A DNA stretch of 44,975 bases from Gemmataceae bacterium. GTDB lineage: Bacteria; Planctomycetota; Planctomycetia; Gemmatales; Gemmataceae. The notes beneath the pieces are model-generated. The model did not search any database. It saw nothing but the letters and a program-made list of their open reading frames with translations, and had not been told where the DNA came from. This document shows, in pieces, positions 14,469-22,445 of the stretch. The stretch spans positions 1 through 44,975 of the forward strand of contig JAHBXO010000043.1 in assembly GCA_019636445.1 (NCBI GenBank). The letters run 5' to 3'. Made by a program: the position numbers and the translations under genes. Within the stretch, counting starts at the first letter, position 1; each line of letters begins with the position of its first letter.

Positions 14469-14941
14469 TTGGCAATCCTCCGCACCGGGGCTGCGACAGC
14501 CAACAACCGGTTGCTCAAAGAACACATCAACCGATGATGTGCAGCCATGATTTCGTCACGACGCAATGCACCAGTATCCGCCTCGCCCTTGGTTGCCTCC
14601 TCGAACTGCTTTCGAGTGTCCCTCATCGTCCCCAAGATTTGCCACATTTTGAGGACACGAAAAATGTCGCAGGCAAGGCAAGTGCAAAACCAACTCCCTC
14701 CATTGCTGACCACTTCCTTGTGGAAATGCACCGCAAAGACCTCGGCTTGCACCTTGAGGATTCTGACTGTTTCCACCTCGTTGCCGTGGTCGCCTTCCGG
14801 TAGCCCCGCCTTTTCGAGCAAGATCGCAAGCATGGTTTGGACCTCATCGAACGATTCGTCAAACCACACTTCGATGCGGCCCGAATCAGGATTTTGAACC
14901 GCAATTGGCGGCATCGGCCAGGCCGAGTTCTTGAGTGGCAT
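14465..14941 (-). CDS. Unknown protein, first gene of a two-gene unit
   Basis: A 158-residue protein with an acidic N-terminal half (RIEVWFDESFDEVQTMLAILLEKAG), a central FCTCLACDIFRVLKMWQILG segment with three cysteines, and a helical basic C-terminus (ALRRDEIMAAHHRLMCSLSNRLL). I recognise no family. AAGGGAG precedes the ATG. It is translationally coupled to the next gene and begins about 250 bases from the divergent large HEAT/TPR-like gene. Base composition suggests that the pair arrived with the left-hand region rather than with the genes to the right. Confidence 0.6.
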   Translation of the reverse strand: MPLKNSAWPMPPIAVQNPDSGRIEVWFDESFDEVQTMLAILLEKAGLPEGDHGNEVETVRILKVQAEVFAVHFHKEVVSNGGSWFCTCLACDIFRVLKMWQILGTMRDTRKQFEEATKGEADTGALRRDEIMAAHHRLMCSLSNRLLAVAAPVRRIAK

Positions 14942-15191
14942 GGTGAAACTCCCTTGGCGAATGACGGTGAAGCGGAAACAATGGTTTCCAAGAGCAGTGT
15001 GGACCTGAACTTACGCCGCAATGAGAAGACGCTCGACGTAAGGCTCCCAGCTTGCTACACCAGCCAAGAAGAGTTCAATTGGTGTTCTGTCACCCCGACT
15101 TGCACTTCTGAACTTTTCAATCTTCGATTCGCTGGTTCGCTTTCGCTTGCTCGATTTAATGACTCCCGATTCGCATACCGGGAGTCCCACC
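14942..15191. other. Intergenic region between divergent genes; likely compositional boundary
   Basis: The 250-base gap has no gene I can support. It is AT-richer than its right neighbour, and the character of the genes changes across it: stress-type genes on the left, high-GC planctomycete genes on the right. It ends in the hairpin described at 15161-15186. Confidence 0.5.
15161..15186 (+). promoter_or_regulatory. Hairpin that hides the ribosome binding site of the next gene
   Basis: GACTCCCG (15161-15168) and CGGGAGTC (15179-15186) form a perfect 8-bp stem with a 10-base loop. The right arm contains GGGAG, the only Shine-Dalgarno-like sequence, 7 bases before the ATG at 15192. No T-run follows, so this is not a usual terminator. 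Translational control or a DNA operator are both possible. Confidence 0.45.
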
Positions 15192-17477
15192 ATGGCATTC
15201 CGAGATTGGTTCTCGCGCCGATCGGCATTCCAGCTCGCGCTCGAGCGCGGACTCCGCCCCAGCGCGGACCTGCGGGACGAACTGAAGGCGCTGGGCGACG
15301 TCTCGATCAAATCCAAAGCCGATGCGCAGGCGATCTGCAATGCACTGGAACGCATTCGGACCGGCGAAGTGGCGCCGAGCAGGCGTTCCGCATTTCATAC
15401 TCTCGTCGGACTTTTTCAGGACGTGGACGGAACGGAATGCGATGCCTTCCCCGTGATGCGGGGTGAAGGGATTCGAACGCTCGCCCGAATCGTCCAGACC
15501 GCGCTCAAGGACATGTCGAAGTTCGACGAGGACGACGTGCTGTTCGCCGTCAAGATTCTGGCGATGTACGGCACGCGCGAAGGTACCGATCTCGTCATCC
15601 GGGCCGCCCGACTGCCAATCCGGCCCGATACCTACATGTGGAATGTCATCCTCGCGCGCTACACCGCCAACCATCCCGAATCGGATCGCCTCTTCCGGAA
15701 GCTGAGCGATCCGATGCCGGAAGCGTTCATCGCCGTCTCGCTTCTGGATGCTGCCAATACCGCGGCACGAGAAGGAGCGAATTATCCCCATTGCTTCGAT
15801 ACCGCGGCGGGGGTCGCACAGCTCGAACGCTGGCTCGCCGATCGGGACGAGGAGCATTTCAGCTACGCTGTCAGCGCGACGGCGGCGCTGCCCTTCATCA
15901 CGCGACCGGAACTGAATTCCCTGCTGGCGTTGGCGTTCGACCACCTGAGTCCGGACGTGCAGATGGAAGCCGCCTGGGCCGCCGCAAAGCTCGGGCGCGA
16001 ATCCGGAATCCAGTGGCTGACCCGTGCCTGTCTCGATGTCAACAAGTCGTCGAAAGCAAAACAGTACCTGACCGAACTGGACCAGGAGGACGCGATCCCC
16101 GCCGAGGCGAGCGACCCGACGTTTCAGGCCCGCTCCGAGTTCGCCCAGTGGCTCGCGCACCCGAACGAACTCGGAAAGGTTCCCGACGAAGTCGAGGTCT
16201 ACGACCATCGCGTACTCGCCTGGCCGCCGGAGCGCGAGCCGATACCGCTCTGGCTCCTGAAGTACCGCGTCCGGGACGAGTCGGGGCTACAGCCGGACAA
16301 CGTGGATGTCGGCATGTTCGGCAGTGTCCTGTTCTGCCTCTTCTCGTACAAGATCGGGCAACGGCCGCCCGAAGACGGCTATGCGATCCACTGCTACTGG
16401 GAGATGAACTGCAACAAGAAGATCGTGGAGATCGACGTTCCGCGATCGTCCCGCGAATACGACTCGATGCTGGCGCAGGGTCGATTAGACGGGCTGGAAT
16501 CGGTCGCGATTTCGATGGTCGCCGAACTGTCTCCGGAGCTGAAGTACCCGCAGAAGCTGGTGGCCTTGGCGAGCGCGACCCGGAACGGCGAGAAGGGCTG
16601 GGTCGTGCTCGACGGCCCGCGCAGCCGGTGGTACGCGGCCTCCGATTTTCCCGAGGATTCGTACGACAAGCTCGTGCTCATGATCCACGTCGGCCGGGTT
16701 CTGCTCGGTTTCACGGACGAGCCGGATCGTCAACGTTTCCTCGGACAGCAAGAGACGGCGGTGCCGCCCGAGCGGATTGTCGCCGCGTATGAGGGTCTCT
16801 TAGCGAAGCTCGATCACGAAGTCGATTCCGTGAAGCTTCTGAAGGACCGGAGCGATATCGGCTCGGCGTTTTCGGATTATGTCGACGCGGTTGTCAAGGT
16901 TCGTCGCCGGCCGCGCGCGGAAGTCGTTTGTGAAACGTACGAGCGCCTCCTGGCCGCGGCCGATCGTATGGAGCCGGAACTTCACGAGAAGATCCACGAC
17001 AACTTTGCGCCGCTCGGAAGCAACTTCGAACGGTATGTCGACGCCCTGATCGAGCAAAATCGCCACGCCGAGGTTCCGGCGCTCGTCGAACGGTTTCGAC
17101 CGCACTGGCAGCACAACCTCGGATATGGCACCCTGGGCATGGCCGCGTTCAGGGCCGGGGATCGGTTTATCGCTGAAGAACTCTTCGTCCGATTGCGCGA
17201 ATCCTATACGGACTGGGGACGGGCCGAGGAAATGAATCTTCTCGCCGCGATCTGGCACGATCGAGGTCGGCACGACGACGCGCAACGGCTCCTCGTCGAA
17301 GCGTTGCAGCAACTCCTCGAACAGAGCCTTACCGCCACCGGCGGCGACTGCGATCGGTTCGAAGAGTGGTTTCAAAGCCGGCGTTCGACCTTCCTTCGGC
17401 TGTTTCCCAATCGCGGCGACGAGGAGTTGCGCCGCTACGGAATCGGACCTACAACGCTCCGATACTACGACGTATAG
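15192..17477 (+). CDS. Large HEAT/TPR-like helical repeat protein of unknown function
   Basis: The 761-residue cytosolic protein begins MAFRDWFSRRSAFQLALERG. The first 310 residues are helical repeats of HEAT type (for example LNSLLALAFDHLSPDVQMEAAWAAAKLGRESG). A central part (about 330-520) looks like a separate alpha/beta domain with VLAWPPEREPIPLWLLKYRV and YAIHCYWEMNC. The C-terminal third is TPR-like (YERLLAAADRMEP, VPALVERFRPHWQ, LLVEALQQLLEQ). Genes of this shape occur in planctomycetes, but I know no assigned function. ATG 15192 is preceded by GGGAG inside a hairpin; an upstream ATG at 15147 lacks such a site. A methyltransferase gene follows after 65 bases. Confidence 0.8.
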   Translation: MAFRDWFSRRSAFQLALERGLRPSADLRDELKALGDVSIKSKADAQAICNALERIRTGEVAPSRRSAFHTLVGLFQDVDGTECDAFPVMRGEGIRTLARIVQTALKDMSKFDEDDVLFAVKILAMYGTREGTDLVIRAARLPIRPDTYMWNVILARYTANHPESDRLFRKLSDPMPEAFIAVSLLDAANTAAREGANYPHCFDTAAGVAQLERWLADRDEEHFSYAVSATAALPFITRPELNSLLALAFDHLSPDVQMEAAWAAAKLGRESGIQWLTRACLDVNKSSKAKQYLTELDQEDAIPAEASDPTFQARSEFAQWLAHPNELGKVPDEVEVYDHRVLAWPPEREPIPLWLLKYRVRDESGLQPDNVDVGMFGSVLFCLFSYKIGQRPPEDGYAIHCYWEMNCNKKIVEIDVPRSSREYDSMLAQGRLDGLESVAISMVAELSPELKYPQKLVALASATRNGEKGWVVLDGPRSRWYAASDFPEDSYDKLVLMIHVGRVLLGFTDEPDRQRFLGQQETAVPPERIVAAYEGLLAKLDHEVDSVKLLKDRSDIGSAFSDYVDAVVKVRRRPRAEVVCETYERLLAAADRMEPELHEKIHDNFAPLGSNFERYVDALIEQNRHAEVPALVERFRPHWQHNLGYGTLGMAAFRAGDRFIAEELFVRLRESYTDWGRAEEMNLLAAIWHDRGRHDDAQRLLVEALQQLLEQSLTATGGDCDRFEEWFQSRRSTFLRLFPNRGDEELRRYGIGPTTLRYYDV

Positions 17478-17542
17478 AACCCCGGACCTTTCGCGTGCCA
17501 ACGGGGTCATTCCGCAATCCTCGCGCTCGATCGAGGCGTACC

Positions 17543-18325
17543 GTGAACGATTCCGCCACCTCCGATCTTCCCTCGGTCTTCGACGATGGCGACGCCTACG
17601 ACCTCGTCCTCGCCGACATTCCGTACGGTCGGGATTTCTACGTGGAACTCGCGCGGGCGGCGAAGGGGCCGGTGCTGGATATCGCTTGCGGCACGGGGCG
17701 GATCCTGCTGCCGTGCCTCCAGGCCGGCGTGGACATCGAAGGCGTGGATCTCTTCGAGTCGATGCTCGCGCGACTGCGTACGAAAGCCGCCGCGCTGGGG
17801 TTGAATCCGAAGCTGCACCGGGCCGACATGGCCGACTTCCGGCTCGACCGACGATTCGCGCTCGTCATGATCCCCTTCAACGCCTTCATCCACAACATGA
17901 CGGCGGACGATCAGATCCGCTGTCTGAGCACCTGTCGCGAGCACCTTATGCCCGGCGGCCTCCTGGCGTTCGACACGTTCTTTCCTTCGCACGCGATCGT
18001 CGGGGCGGCGGAGAATACCCGAGTCCTCGAAGGCGAGCTGCCGCACCCGACGACCGGCCTGCCGATGCGAATGTACGACACGCGCACCTTCGACCGCGTG
18101 GCCCAGACGCAGCACTCGCTGAACGAACTGGAACTGCTGGACGCTGATGGGAACATCGCACAGACGATCCGCTCGCAGGTGTGTTCGCGGTACGTCTACA
18201 AGAACGAAATGGAGCTGCTGCTGCGCCTCGCCGGCTTCACGCGCTGGGAGATCGCGGGCGACTTCGACCGCCGCCCGCTGACCCGGGAAACCGACGCGAT
18301 GATCGTGCTGGCGTGGAACGCCTGA
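17543..18325 (+). CDS. Class I SAM-dependent methyltransferase
   Basis: The 260-residue protein begins at a GTG (NDSATSDLPSVFDDGDAYDLV) and has the SAM-binding motif VLDIACGTGRILLP (about residues 44-57), the acidic strand end IEGVDLFESMLARLR, and ADMADFRLDRRFALVMIPFNAFIHN as the motif II-IV region. The GG loop HLMPGGLLAFDTF follows, and a substrate-covering beta region contains RMYDTRTFDR. This is the widespread Methyltransf_25 type with unknown substrate. The start was placed where the family begins; upstream codons overlap the HEAT/TPR gene. It converges on ychF with only 12 bases between stops. Confidence 0.88.
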   Translation: MNDSATSDLPSVFDDGDAYDLVLADIPYGRDFYVELARAAKGPVLDIACGTGRILLPCLQAGVDIEGVDLFESMLARLRTKAAALGLNPKLHRADMADFRLDRRFALVMIPFNAFIHNMTADDQIRCLSTCREHLMPGGLLAFDTFFPSHAIVGAAENTRVLEGELPHPTTGLPMRMYDTRTFDRVAQTQHSLNELELLDADGNIAQTIRSQVCSRYVYKNEMELLLRLAGFTRWEIAGDFDRRPLTRETDAMIVLAWNA

Positions 18326-18337
18326 TTCCCGCCTGGC

Positions 18338-19426
18338 TCAGTTGAACAGGAAGTGGCAAATATCGCCGTCCTGCATGATGTAGCTCTTGCCTTCGATGCG
18401 GAGCTTGCCGGCGGCGCGGATTTCCTTCTCGCCCTTGTACTGTTCCAGGTCGGCGAGCGAGTAAATTTCAGCGCGGATGAATCCCTTTTCGAAGTCGGTG
18501 TGGATCACGCCGGCCGCCTGCGGAGCCGTGGCGCCGACCGGCACCGTCCAGGCGCGCACTTCCTTCTCCCCGGCCGTGAAGTAGCTCTGCAACCCGAGCG
18601 TACGGTACGCCTCGCGCGTCAGCACCGCGAGCGCCGGTTCCGTCAGCCCGCTCGCCGCCAGCATCTCCTTCCGGTCCGCCTCGTCCAATTCGGCGATCTC
18701 CGCCTCGAGCTTCGCGCAGACCGGCACCACCCCGGCGCCGACCTTCGCCGCGAACTCCCGCACCGCCATCACCAACGGTGCCTGGCCCTGCAGGTCCGTT
18801 TCCTCCACATTCGCGACGTACAAAATCGGTTTCGCACTCAGCAGCCCGTAGGATGCCACGATCTTCCGCTCGTCCGCGTCCCACTTCCCCTTGCGTAGCG
18901 GCTCGTTCGTCGCGAGCATTGCCTTGCACTTCTTCAGCACCTCCACCTTCGCCAGCATCTCCTTGTCGCCGCCCTTGGCCGCGCGCTCCGCCTTTGGCAG
19001 CGCGGCGTCCACCGTCTGCTCGTCCGCCAGCAGCAGTTCGATCTCGACCGTTTCGATGTCCGACACCGGATCGACCTTCCCGGCGACGTGGACGATGTCC
19101 GGGTCTTCGAAACAGCGGCAGACCTGGAGGATGGCGTCGACCTCGCGGATGTGGCTGAGGAACTTGTTGCCGAGTCCCTGGCCTTCGCTCGCGCCTTTCA
19201 CGATGCCGGCGATGTCCACGAGCTTGAGCGCCGTCGGCACGAGCTTCTTCGGCACGATATATTTGCTGATGCGCGCGAGGCGATCGTCCGGCACGGGGAC
19301 GATGCCTTCGTTCGGTTCGATCGTGCAGAAGGGATAGTTCGCGCTCTGGGCCTGTTTCGATTGCGTGAGGGCGTTGAAGAGGGTGCTCTTGCCGACGTTG
19401 GGCAGCCCGACGATGCCAGCTTCCAT
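18338..19426 (-). CDS. ychF: Redox-regulated ATPase YchF (OLA1 type, Obg-related)
   Basis: The 362-residue protein is full length for YchF. It has the P-loop GLPNVGKST (residues 7-15), switch region YPFCTIEPN, G3 DIAGIVKGASEGQGLGN, and the altered G4 motif NVEE in YVANVEETDL that makes the family prefer ATP over GTP. It ends in the C-terminal TGS-like domain with RAWTVPVGATAPQAAGVIHTDFEKGFIRAE. YchF associates with ribosomes and is linked to the oxidative stress response. The gene stands alone, divergent from nhaA. An 8-bp inverted repeat lies just upstream of its start. Confidence 0.97.
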   Translation of the reverse strand: MEAGIVGLPNVGKSTLFNALTQSKQAQSANYPFCTIEPNEGIVPVPDDRLARISKYIVPKKLVPTALKLVDIAGIVKGASEGQGLGNKFLSHIREVDAILQVCRCFEDPDIVHVAGKVDPVSDIETVEIELLLADEQTVDAALPKAERAAKGGDKEMLAKVEVLKKCKAMLATNEPLRKGKWDADERKIVASYGLLSAKPILYVANVEETDLQGQAPLVMAVREFAAKVGAGVVPVCAKLEAEIAELDEADRKEMLAASGLTEPALAVLTREAYRTLGLQSYFTAGEKEVRAWTVPVGATAPQAAGVIHTDFEKGFIRAEIYSLADLEQYKGEKEIRAAGKLRIEGKSYIMQDGDICHFLFN

Positions 19427-19439
19427 GGATGGTTTCGAT

Positions 19440-19463
19440 CCGGTTTGGAAAAAGTCAAACCGG
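19440..19463. repeat. Inverted repeat upstream of ychF
   Basis: CCGGTTTG and CAAACCGG form a perfect 8-bp inverted repeat with an 8-base A-rich spacer, 13 bases upstream of the ychF start codon. It could be an operator or a 5'-leader hairpin. Confidence 0.45.
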
Positions 19464-19555
19464 TAGGGTATGGCGCGGGCGATGAAAGGTCAGGCGGGGT
19501 AGACGTGTAATTGAGGATGGCCCAATCGGGTACGACCCTGCGGAACCTACTGGCG

Positions 19556-19561
19556 TACAAT
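19556..19561 (+). promoter_or_regulatory. Probable -10 box of nhaA (TACAAT)
   Basis: TACAAT lies 5 bases before the nhaA ATG. If used, transcription would start at or next to the start codon, giving a leaderless mRNA. No -35 consensus is visible. Confidence 0.35.
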
Positions 19562-19566
19562 TCGGC

Positions 19567-20940
19567 ATGAAAATTCCCGACTGGCTTCCCGAAGCCCACC
19601 GACCGACCGGTCCCGATCACGCACCGCGCCGCGCGCCGATCCAGCGATTCGTCCGCCCCTTCTCGTACTTGCTCAAGATCGAAGCCGCAGGCGGGCTGGT
19701 GTTGCTCGCGTGTACGATCCTGTCGCTGGCGCTTGCCAACTCGGCGTGGTCGGATCGCTTCGCGGAGTTCTGGCGCACGCCGATCGGCGTCCGCGTCGGC
19801 GGCTACGAACTGACCAAGTCGCTCGTCGTCTGGATCAACGACGGCCTGATGGCGATCTTCTTCTTCGTCGTCGGGCTGGAGATCAAGCGCGAGATGGTGT
19901 TCGGCGAGCTGCGGGAGTTCCGCAAGGCGGCGCTGCCCGCGGCCGCGGCGCTCGGCGGCATGGTCGTGCCCGCGGGCATCTACCTGTTCTTCCAGCACGG
20001 GCAGCCGGGCGAACGCGGCTGGGGCATCCCGATGGCGACGGACATCGCCTTTGTCGTCGGTCTGCTGGCGCTGCTCGGCAAGCGCGTCCCTTTCGGCCTG
20101 AAGATCCTGCTCCTCACGCTCGCCATCGTCGACGACATCGGCGCCGTGCTCGTCATCGCCGTCGCGTACACCTCCGATATCTCGTTCGCTTACCTCGCGA
20201 TCGCCGCGGTCGGCTTCGCCATCGTCCATCTCTGCAACCGGCTCGGTGTGCGGCCGATCCCGGTCTATGTCGTCCTCGGCGCGATCATCTGGTTCGCGTC
20301 CCTGAAGTCGCACGTCCACCCGACCGTCGCCGGCGTGATCCTCGGCCTGATGACGCCCGCGCGTCCGTGGTATTCCGAACAGAGCCTGGTGCGCGTCGCC
20401 GATGGCGTCCTTCATCGCCTTCGACAGGATGGGAATGAAACGGTCGACCACAAGGAAGCGGTGCGGGTACTGACCGCGACGGCGCGCGAGACCGTCTCGC
20501 CGTTGGACCGTTTGGAGAAGGCCCTGCACCCGTGGGTCGCGTTCGCGATCATGCCGATCTTCGCCATCGCGAACGCCGGCGTGACGATCGACATGAACCA
20601 GATCGGCCACCCGGTCGCCGTCGCGGTTGCCGTCGGGCTGGTTGTCGGGAAGGCCATCGGCATATTGACCTTCAGCTGGCTCGCGGTCCGGCTCGGCCTG
20701 GCGCGCCTCCCCGCCGGCGTGAGCTGGCGCGGCCTCGTCGGCGCGAGCTGCCTCGCCGGCATCGGCTTCACCATGTCCCTCTTCATCGCCGGCCTCGCGC
20801 TCGACGAGAGCCTCCTCAACGCCGGCAAGACCGGCACGCTCGTCGGCTCGACCATCAGCGCCGTGCTCGGATTAAGTCTGCTCCTGCTCGTCCTGCCGCG
20901 CGCGGATCGGAACGGCCATCACGCAGCAAAAGCCAAGTGA
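19567..20940 (+). CDS. nhaA: Na+/H+ antiporter NhaA
   Basis: The 457-residue inner-membrane antiporter exchanges cytoplasmic Na+ (or Li+) for external protons. It shows the NhaA core: IEAAGGLVLLACTILSLALANS (TM1), NDGLMAIFFFVVGLEIKREMV (TM2), GIPMATDIAFVVGLLALLG with the TM4 aspartate of the crossed helices, and LLLTLAIVDDIGAVLVIAV with the paired aspartates matching D163/D164 of E. coli NhaA. ASCLAGIGFTMSLFIAGLAL lies in TM11. It is longer than the 388-residue E. coli protein owing to a polar N-terminal extension of about 35 residues. No nhaR is adjacent. The start codon is almost next to a TACAAT box. Confidence 0.97.
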   Translation: MKIPDWLPEAHRPTGPDHAPRRAPIQRFVRPFSYLLKIEAAGGLVLLACTILSLALANSAWSDRFAEFWRTPIGVRVGGYELTKSLVVWINDGLMAIFFFVVGLEIKREMVFGELREFRKAALPAAAALGGMVVPAGIYLFFQHGQPGERGWGIPMATDIAFVVGLLALLGKRVPFGLKILLLTLAIVDDIGAVLVIAVAYTSDISFAYLAIAAVGFAIVHLCNRLGVRPIPVYVVLGAIIWFASLKSHVHPTVAGVILGLMTPARPWYSEQSLVRVADGVLHRLRQDGNETVDHKEAVRVLTATARETVSPLDRLEKALHPWVAFAIMPIFAIANAGVTIDMNQIGHPVAVAVAVGLVVGKAIGILTFSWLAVRLGLARLPAGVSWRGLVGASCLAGIGFTMSLFIAGLALDESLLNAGKTGTLVGSTISAVLGLSLLLLVLPRADRNGHHAAKAK

Positions 20941-20948
20941 AACCGGAT

Positions 20949-20995
20949 CGAATCAATAGTTAGGTATTGACCTAACTATTGATTCGGTCTATTCT
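20949..20995 (+). promoter_or_regulatory. ArsR operator and promoter: 16-bp perfect inverted repeat
   Basis: Arms at 20949-20964 and 20971-20986 are perfect 16-bp inverted copies around the 6-base spacer TATTGA, with inner half-sites TTAGG/CCTAA. A promoter runs through it: TTGACC (20967-20972), 17 bases, then TATTCT (20990-20995). The ATG of the ArsR gene is at 21003, so the mRNA would have at most about one leader base. The repeat also lies just after nhaA, but no T-run follows that would make it a usual terminator. Confidence 0.7.
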
Positions 20996-21002
20996 GTGCC
21001 TT

Positions 21003-21335
21003 ATGTCCGCCGTCCCCGCCGATGCCGTCTTTCGCGCCCTCGCCGACCCGACTCGCCGCCGTGTGCTCGAACGGCTCGGGCGCGGCCCGGCGACCGTTGG
21101 CGATCTGGCCAAGCCGTTCGAGATGGCGCTGCCGTCGTTCCTTCAACATTTGCGGATGCTCGAAACCGCTGGCCTCGTCGAGTCCGAGAAGGTCGGCCGC
21201 GTGCGCACCTACCGACTCGTACCGGAGCGCCTGAAGCTCGCCGAGGACTGGCTCGCGCGCCAGCGCCGGCTCTGGGAAACCCGGCTCGATCAACTCGACG
21301 ACCTGCTCAAGACCCTCAAGGAGTCCGAATCATGA
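21003..21335 (+). CDS. ArsR-family regulator of an AHSA1-type gene
   Basis: The 110-residue winged-helix protein has the ArsR pattern VFRALADPTRRRVLERLGRGPATVGDLAKPFEMALPSFLQHLRMLETAGLVESEKVGR. It has no metal-binding cysteine motif, like the SdpR/autorepressor type that pairs with AHSA1-domain proteins. The following gene overlaps its stop by 4 bases (ATGA). The 16-bp palindrome at the promoter is its likely binding site. The effector is unknown. An upstream ATG at 20979 lies inside the palindrome and is unlikely. Confidence 0.9.
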   Translation: MSAVPADAVFRALADPTRRRVLERLGRGPATVGDLAKPFEMALPSFLQHLRMLETAGLVESEKVGRVRTYRLVPERLKLAEDWLARQRRLWETRLDQLDDLLKTLKESES

Positions 21336-21799
21336 TCTTCGACCCGTCCCTCGACCTGAAGCTCGAACGCACCGTGGACGTGAAGCCGGACCTGGTCTGG
21401 GCGGCCTGGACGAAGCCGGAGCTGTTGAAGCAATGGTTCTGCCCGAGGCCGTGGAGTGTCTCCGATTGCGAGCTGGATGTGCGGCCGGGCGGGATCTTCC
21501 GCACGACGATGCGTTCGCCGGAGGGGCAGGAGTTCCCAAACCTCGGCTGCTATCTGGAAGTGGTGCCGAATCGGAAGCTGCTCTTCACCGATGCGCTGCT
21601 GGCGGGTTACCGGCCGGCGGCGAAGTCGTTCATGACCGGCGTCGTGCTGTTGGAACCGCACGGAGATGGCGGGACGAAGTACACGGCCATCGCGCTGCAC
21701 AACAGTGAAGCCGCCCGAATCGAACACGAACAGATGGGCTTCGCCGACGGCTGGGGCAAGGCGTGGGAACAACTGGTGGAGCTGGTGAAGGGGCAGTGA
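21332..21799 (+). CDS. SRPBCC/AHSA1-domain protein
   Basis: The 155-residue protein is a START-like SRPBCC fold of the activator-of-Hsp90-ATPase-homologue type. LERTVDVKPDLVWAAWTKPELLKQWFCP opens the fold, RPGGIFRTTMRSPEG follows, and EQMGFADGWGKAWEQLVELV is the long C-terminal helix. Bacterial members bind small hydrophobic ligands in the central cavity, but their ligands are rarely known. It is translationally coupled to the ArsR gene, which implies that the regulator senses conditions in which this protein is needed. Confidence 0.9.
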   Translation: MIFDPSLDLKLERTVDVKPDLVWAAWTKPELLKQWFCPRPWSVSDCELDVRPGGIFRTTMRSPEGQEFPNLGCYLEVVPNRKLLFTDALLAGYRPAAKSFMTGVVLLEPHGDGGTKYTAIALHNSEAARIEHEQMGFADGWGKAWEQLVELVKGQ

Positions 21800-21816
21800 A
21801 ACCCGGCCGGGAATGA

Positions 21817-21848
21817 CACTTGCATTTTGCAAGTGAAATGGCTATCCT
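21817..21848 (+). promoter_or_regulatory. HxlR-type operator and promoter of the DinB-HxlR pair
   Basis: CACTTGCA-TTT-TGCAAGTG (21817-21835) is a perfect 8-bp inverted repeat. The -35 box TTGCAT (21820-21825) lies inside it, and the -10 box TATCCT (21843-21848) follows after 17 bases. Transcription would start next to the ATG at 21855. The likely binding protein is the HxlR regulator encoded as second gene. Confidence 0.65.
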
Positions 21849-21854
21849 GTCTCC

Positions 21855-22445
21855 ATGAACACAACAGCAGCCGAACCGCGACTCGCGCCGCCGGGCGCAG
21901 GCATCCCGACCATCGAGCGCCTGATCGGGGGCGCGATCTTCGCGATCCAACGGTGGCGCGGCTCGCCCCGGCGATTCACGGCGCTCTTCGAGCGCGAGCA
22001 CCAGGCGATTGCTCGGCTGTATCACGATCGCGACGAGGACACCCTGAATCGGCGCGTCCTGATTCCGCGATTGCGTGGCCTTGAAGACAGCAGTCGATAC
22101 TGGTCGGTGGCCATGGCGCTCGATCACCTGCGGATCGTGAACGAACAGATCACGCGCGTCATCGACGAGCTGACACAGGGCCGCGTTCCTGCGGGCCAGG
22201 CCAGCACCGCGGCGGTGAAGCCGAAAATCGACATCGGGGCCAAAGTTATTCCCGCTTACGAGTCGTCGTGTGATGGACTCATCGCGATGGCGACCGGGAA
22301 GTCGAAACTCCGTACGAAAGCCCGGTATGCCCATCCGTGGTTCGGTCCGCTCGACGCGGCGGGCTGGCATGCCATGGCGGCCGTTCACATGGGGATCCAC
22401 CGTGCGCAAATCGCCCGCATCCTCGAAGGCGCGACGAAAGCTTGA
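21855..22445 (+). CDS. DinB-superfamily four-helix protein
   Basis: The 196-residue protein has the metal-site layout of DinB/YfiT-like proteins: a histidine in MALDHLRIVNEQI (near residue 90), and HMGIHRAQIARIL near the C-terminus, the H...H pair on the last helix. A typical W-bearing segment HPWFGPLDAAGWHAMAA precedes the last helix. Members often act as small thiol-dependent enzymes or are uncharacterised. The 44-base overlap with the following HxlR gene (if the GTG start is right) indicates one operon. ATG 21855 lies just after the -10 box. Confidence 0.75.
   Translation: MNTTAAEPRLAPPGAGIPTIERLIGGAIFAIQRWRGSPRRFTALFEREHQAIARLYHDRDEDTLNRRVLIPRLRGLEDSSRYWSVAMALDHLRIVNEQITRVIDELTQGRVPAGQASTAAVKPKIDIGAKVIPAYESSCDGLIAMATGKSKLRTKARYAHPWFGPLDAAGWHAMAAVHMGIHRAQIARILEGATKA

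Noticed and set aside
15638..16792. 384-residue frame overlapping the HEAT/TPR gene
   Set aside because: Arginine-rich out-of-frame translation of a well-supported gene.
19198..20610. 470-residue open frame antisense to nhaA and ychF
   Set aside because: Arg/Asp/Glu-rich, no domain, and it covers two clear genes; a GC-rich antisense shadow.
20949..20986. Inverted repeat after nhaA as a transcription terminator
   Set aside because: AT-rich stem without a T-run, and promoter boxes run through it; an operator for the ArsR gene is a better explanation.
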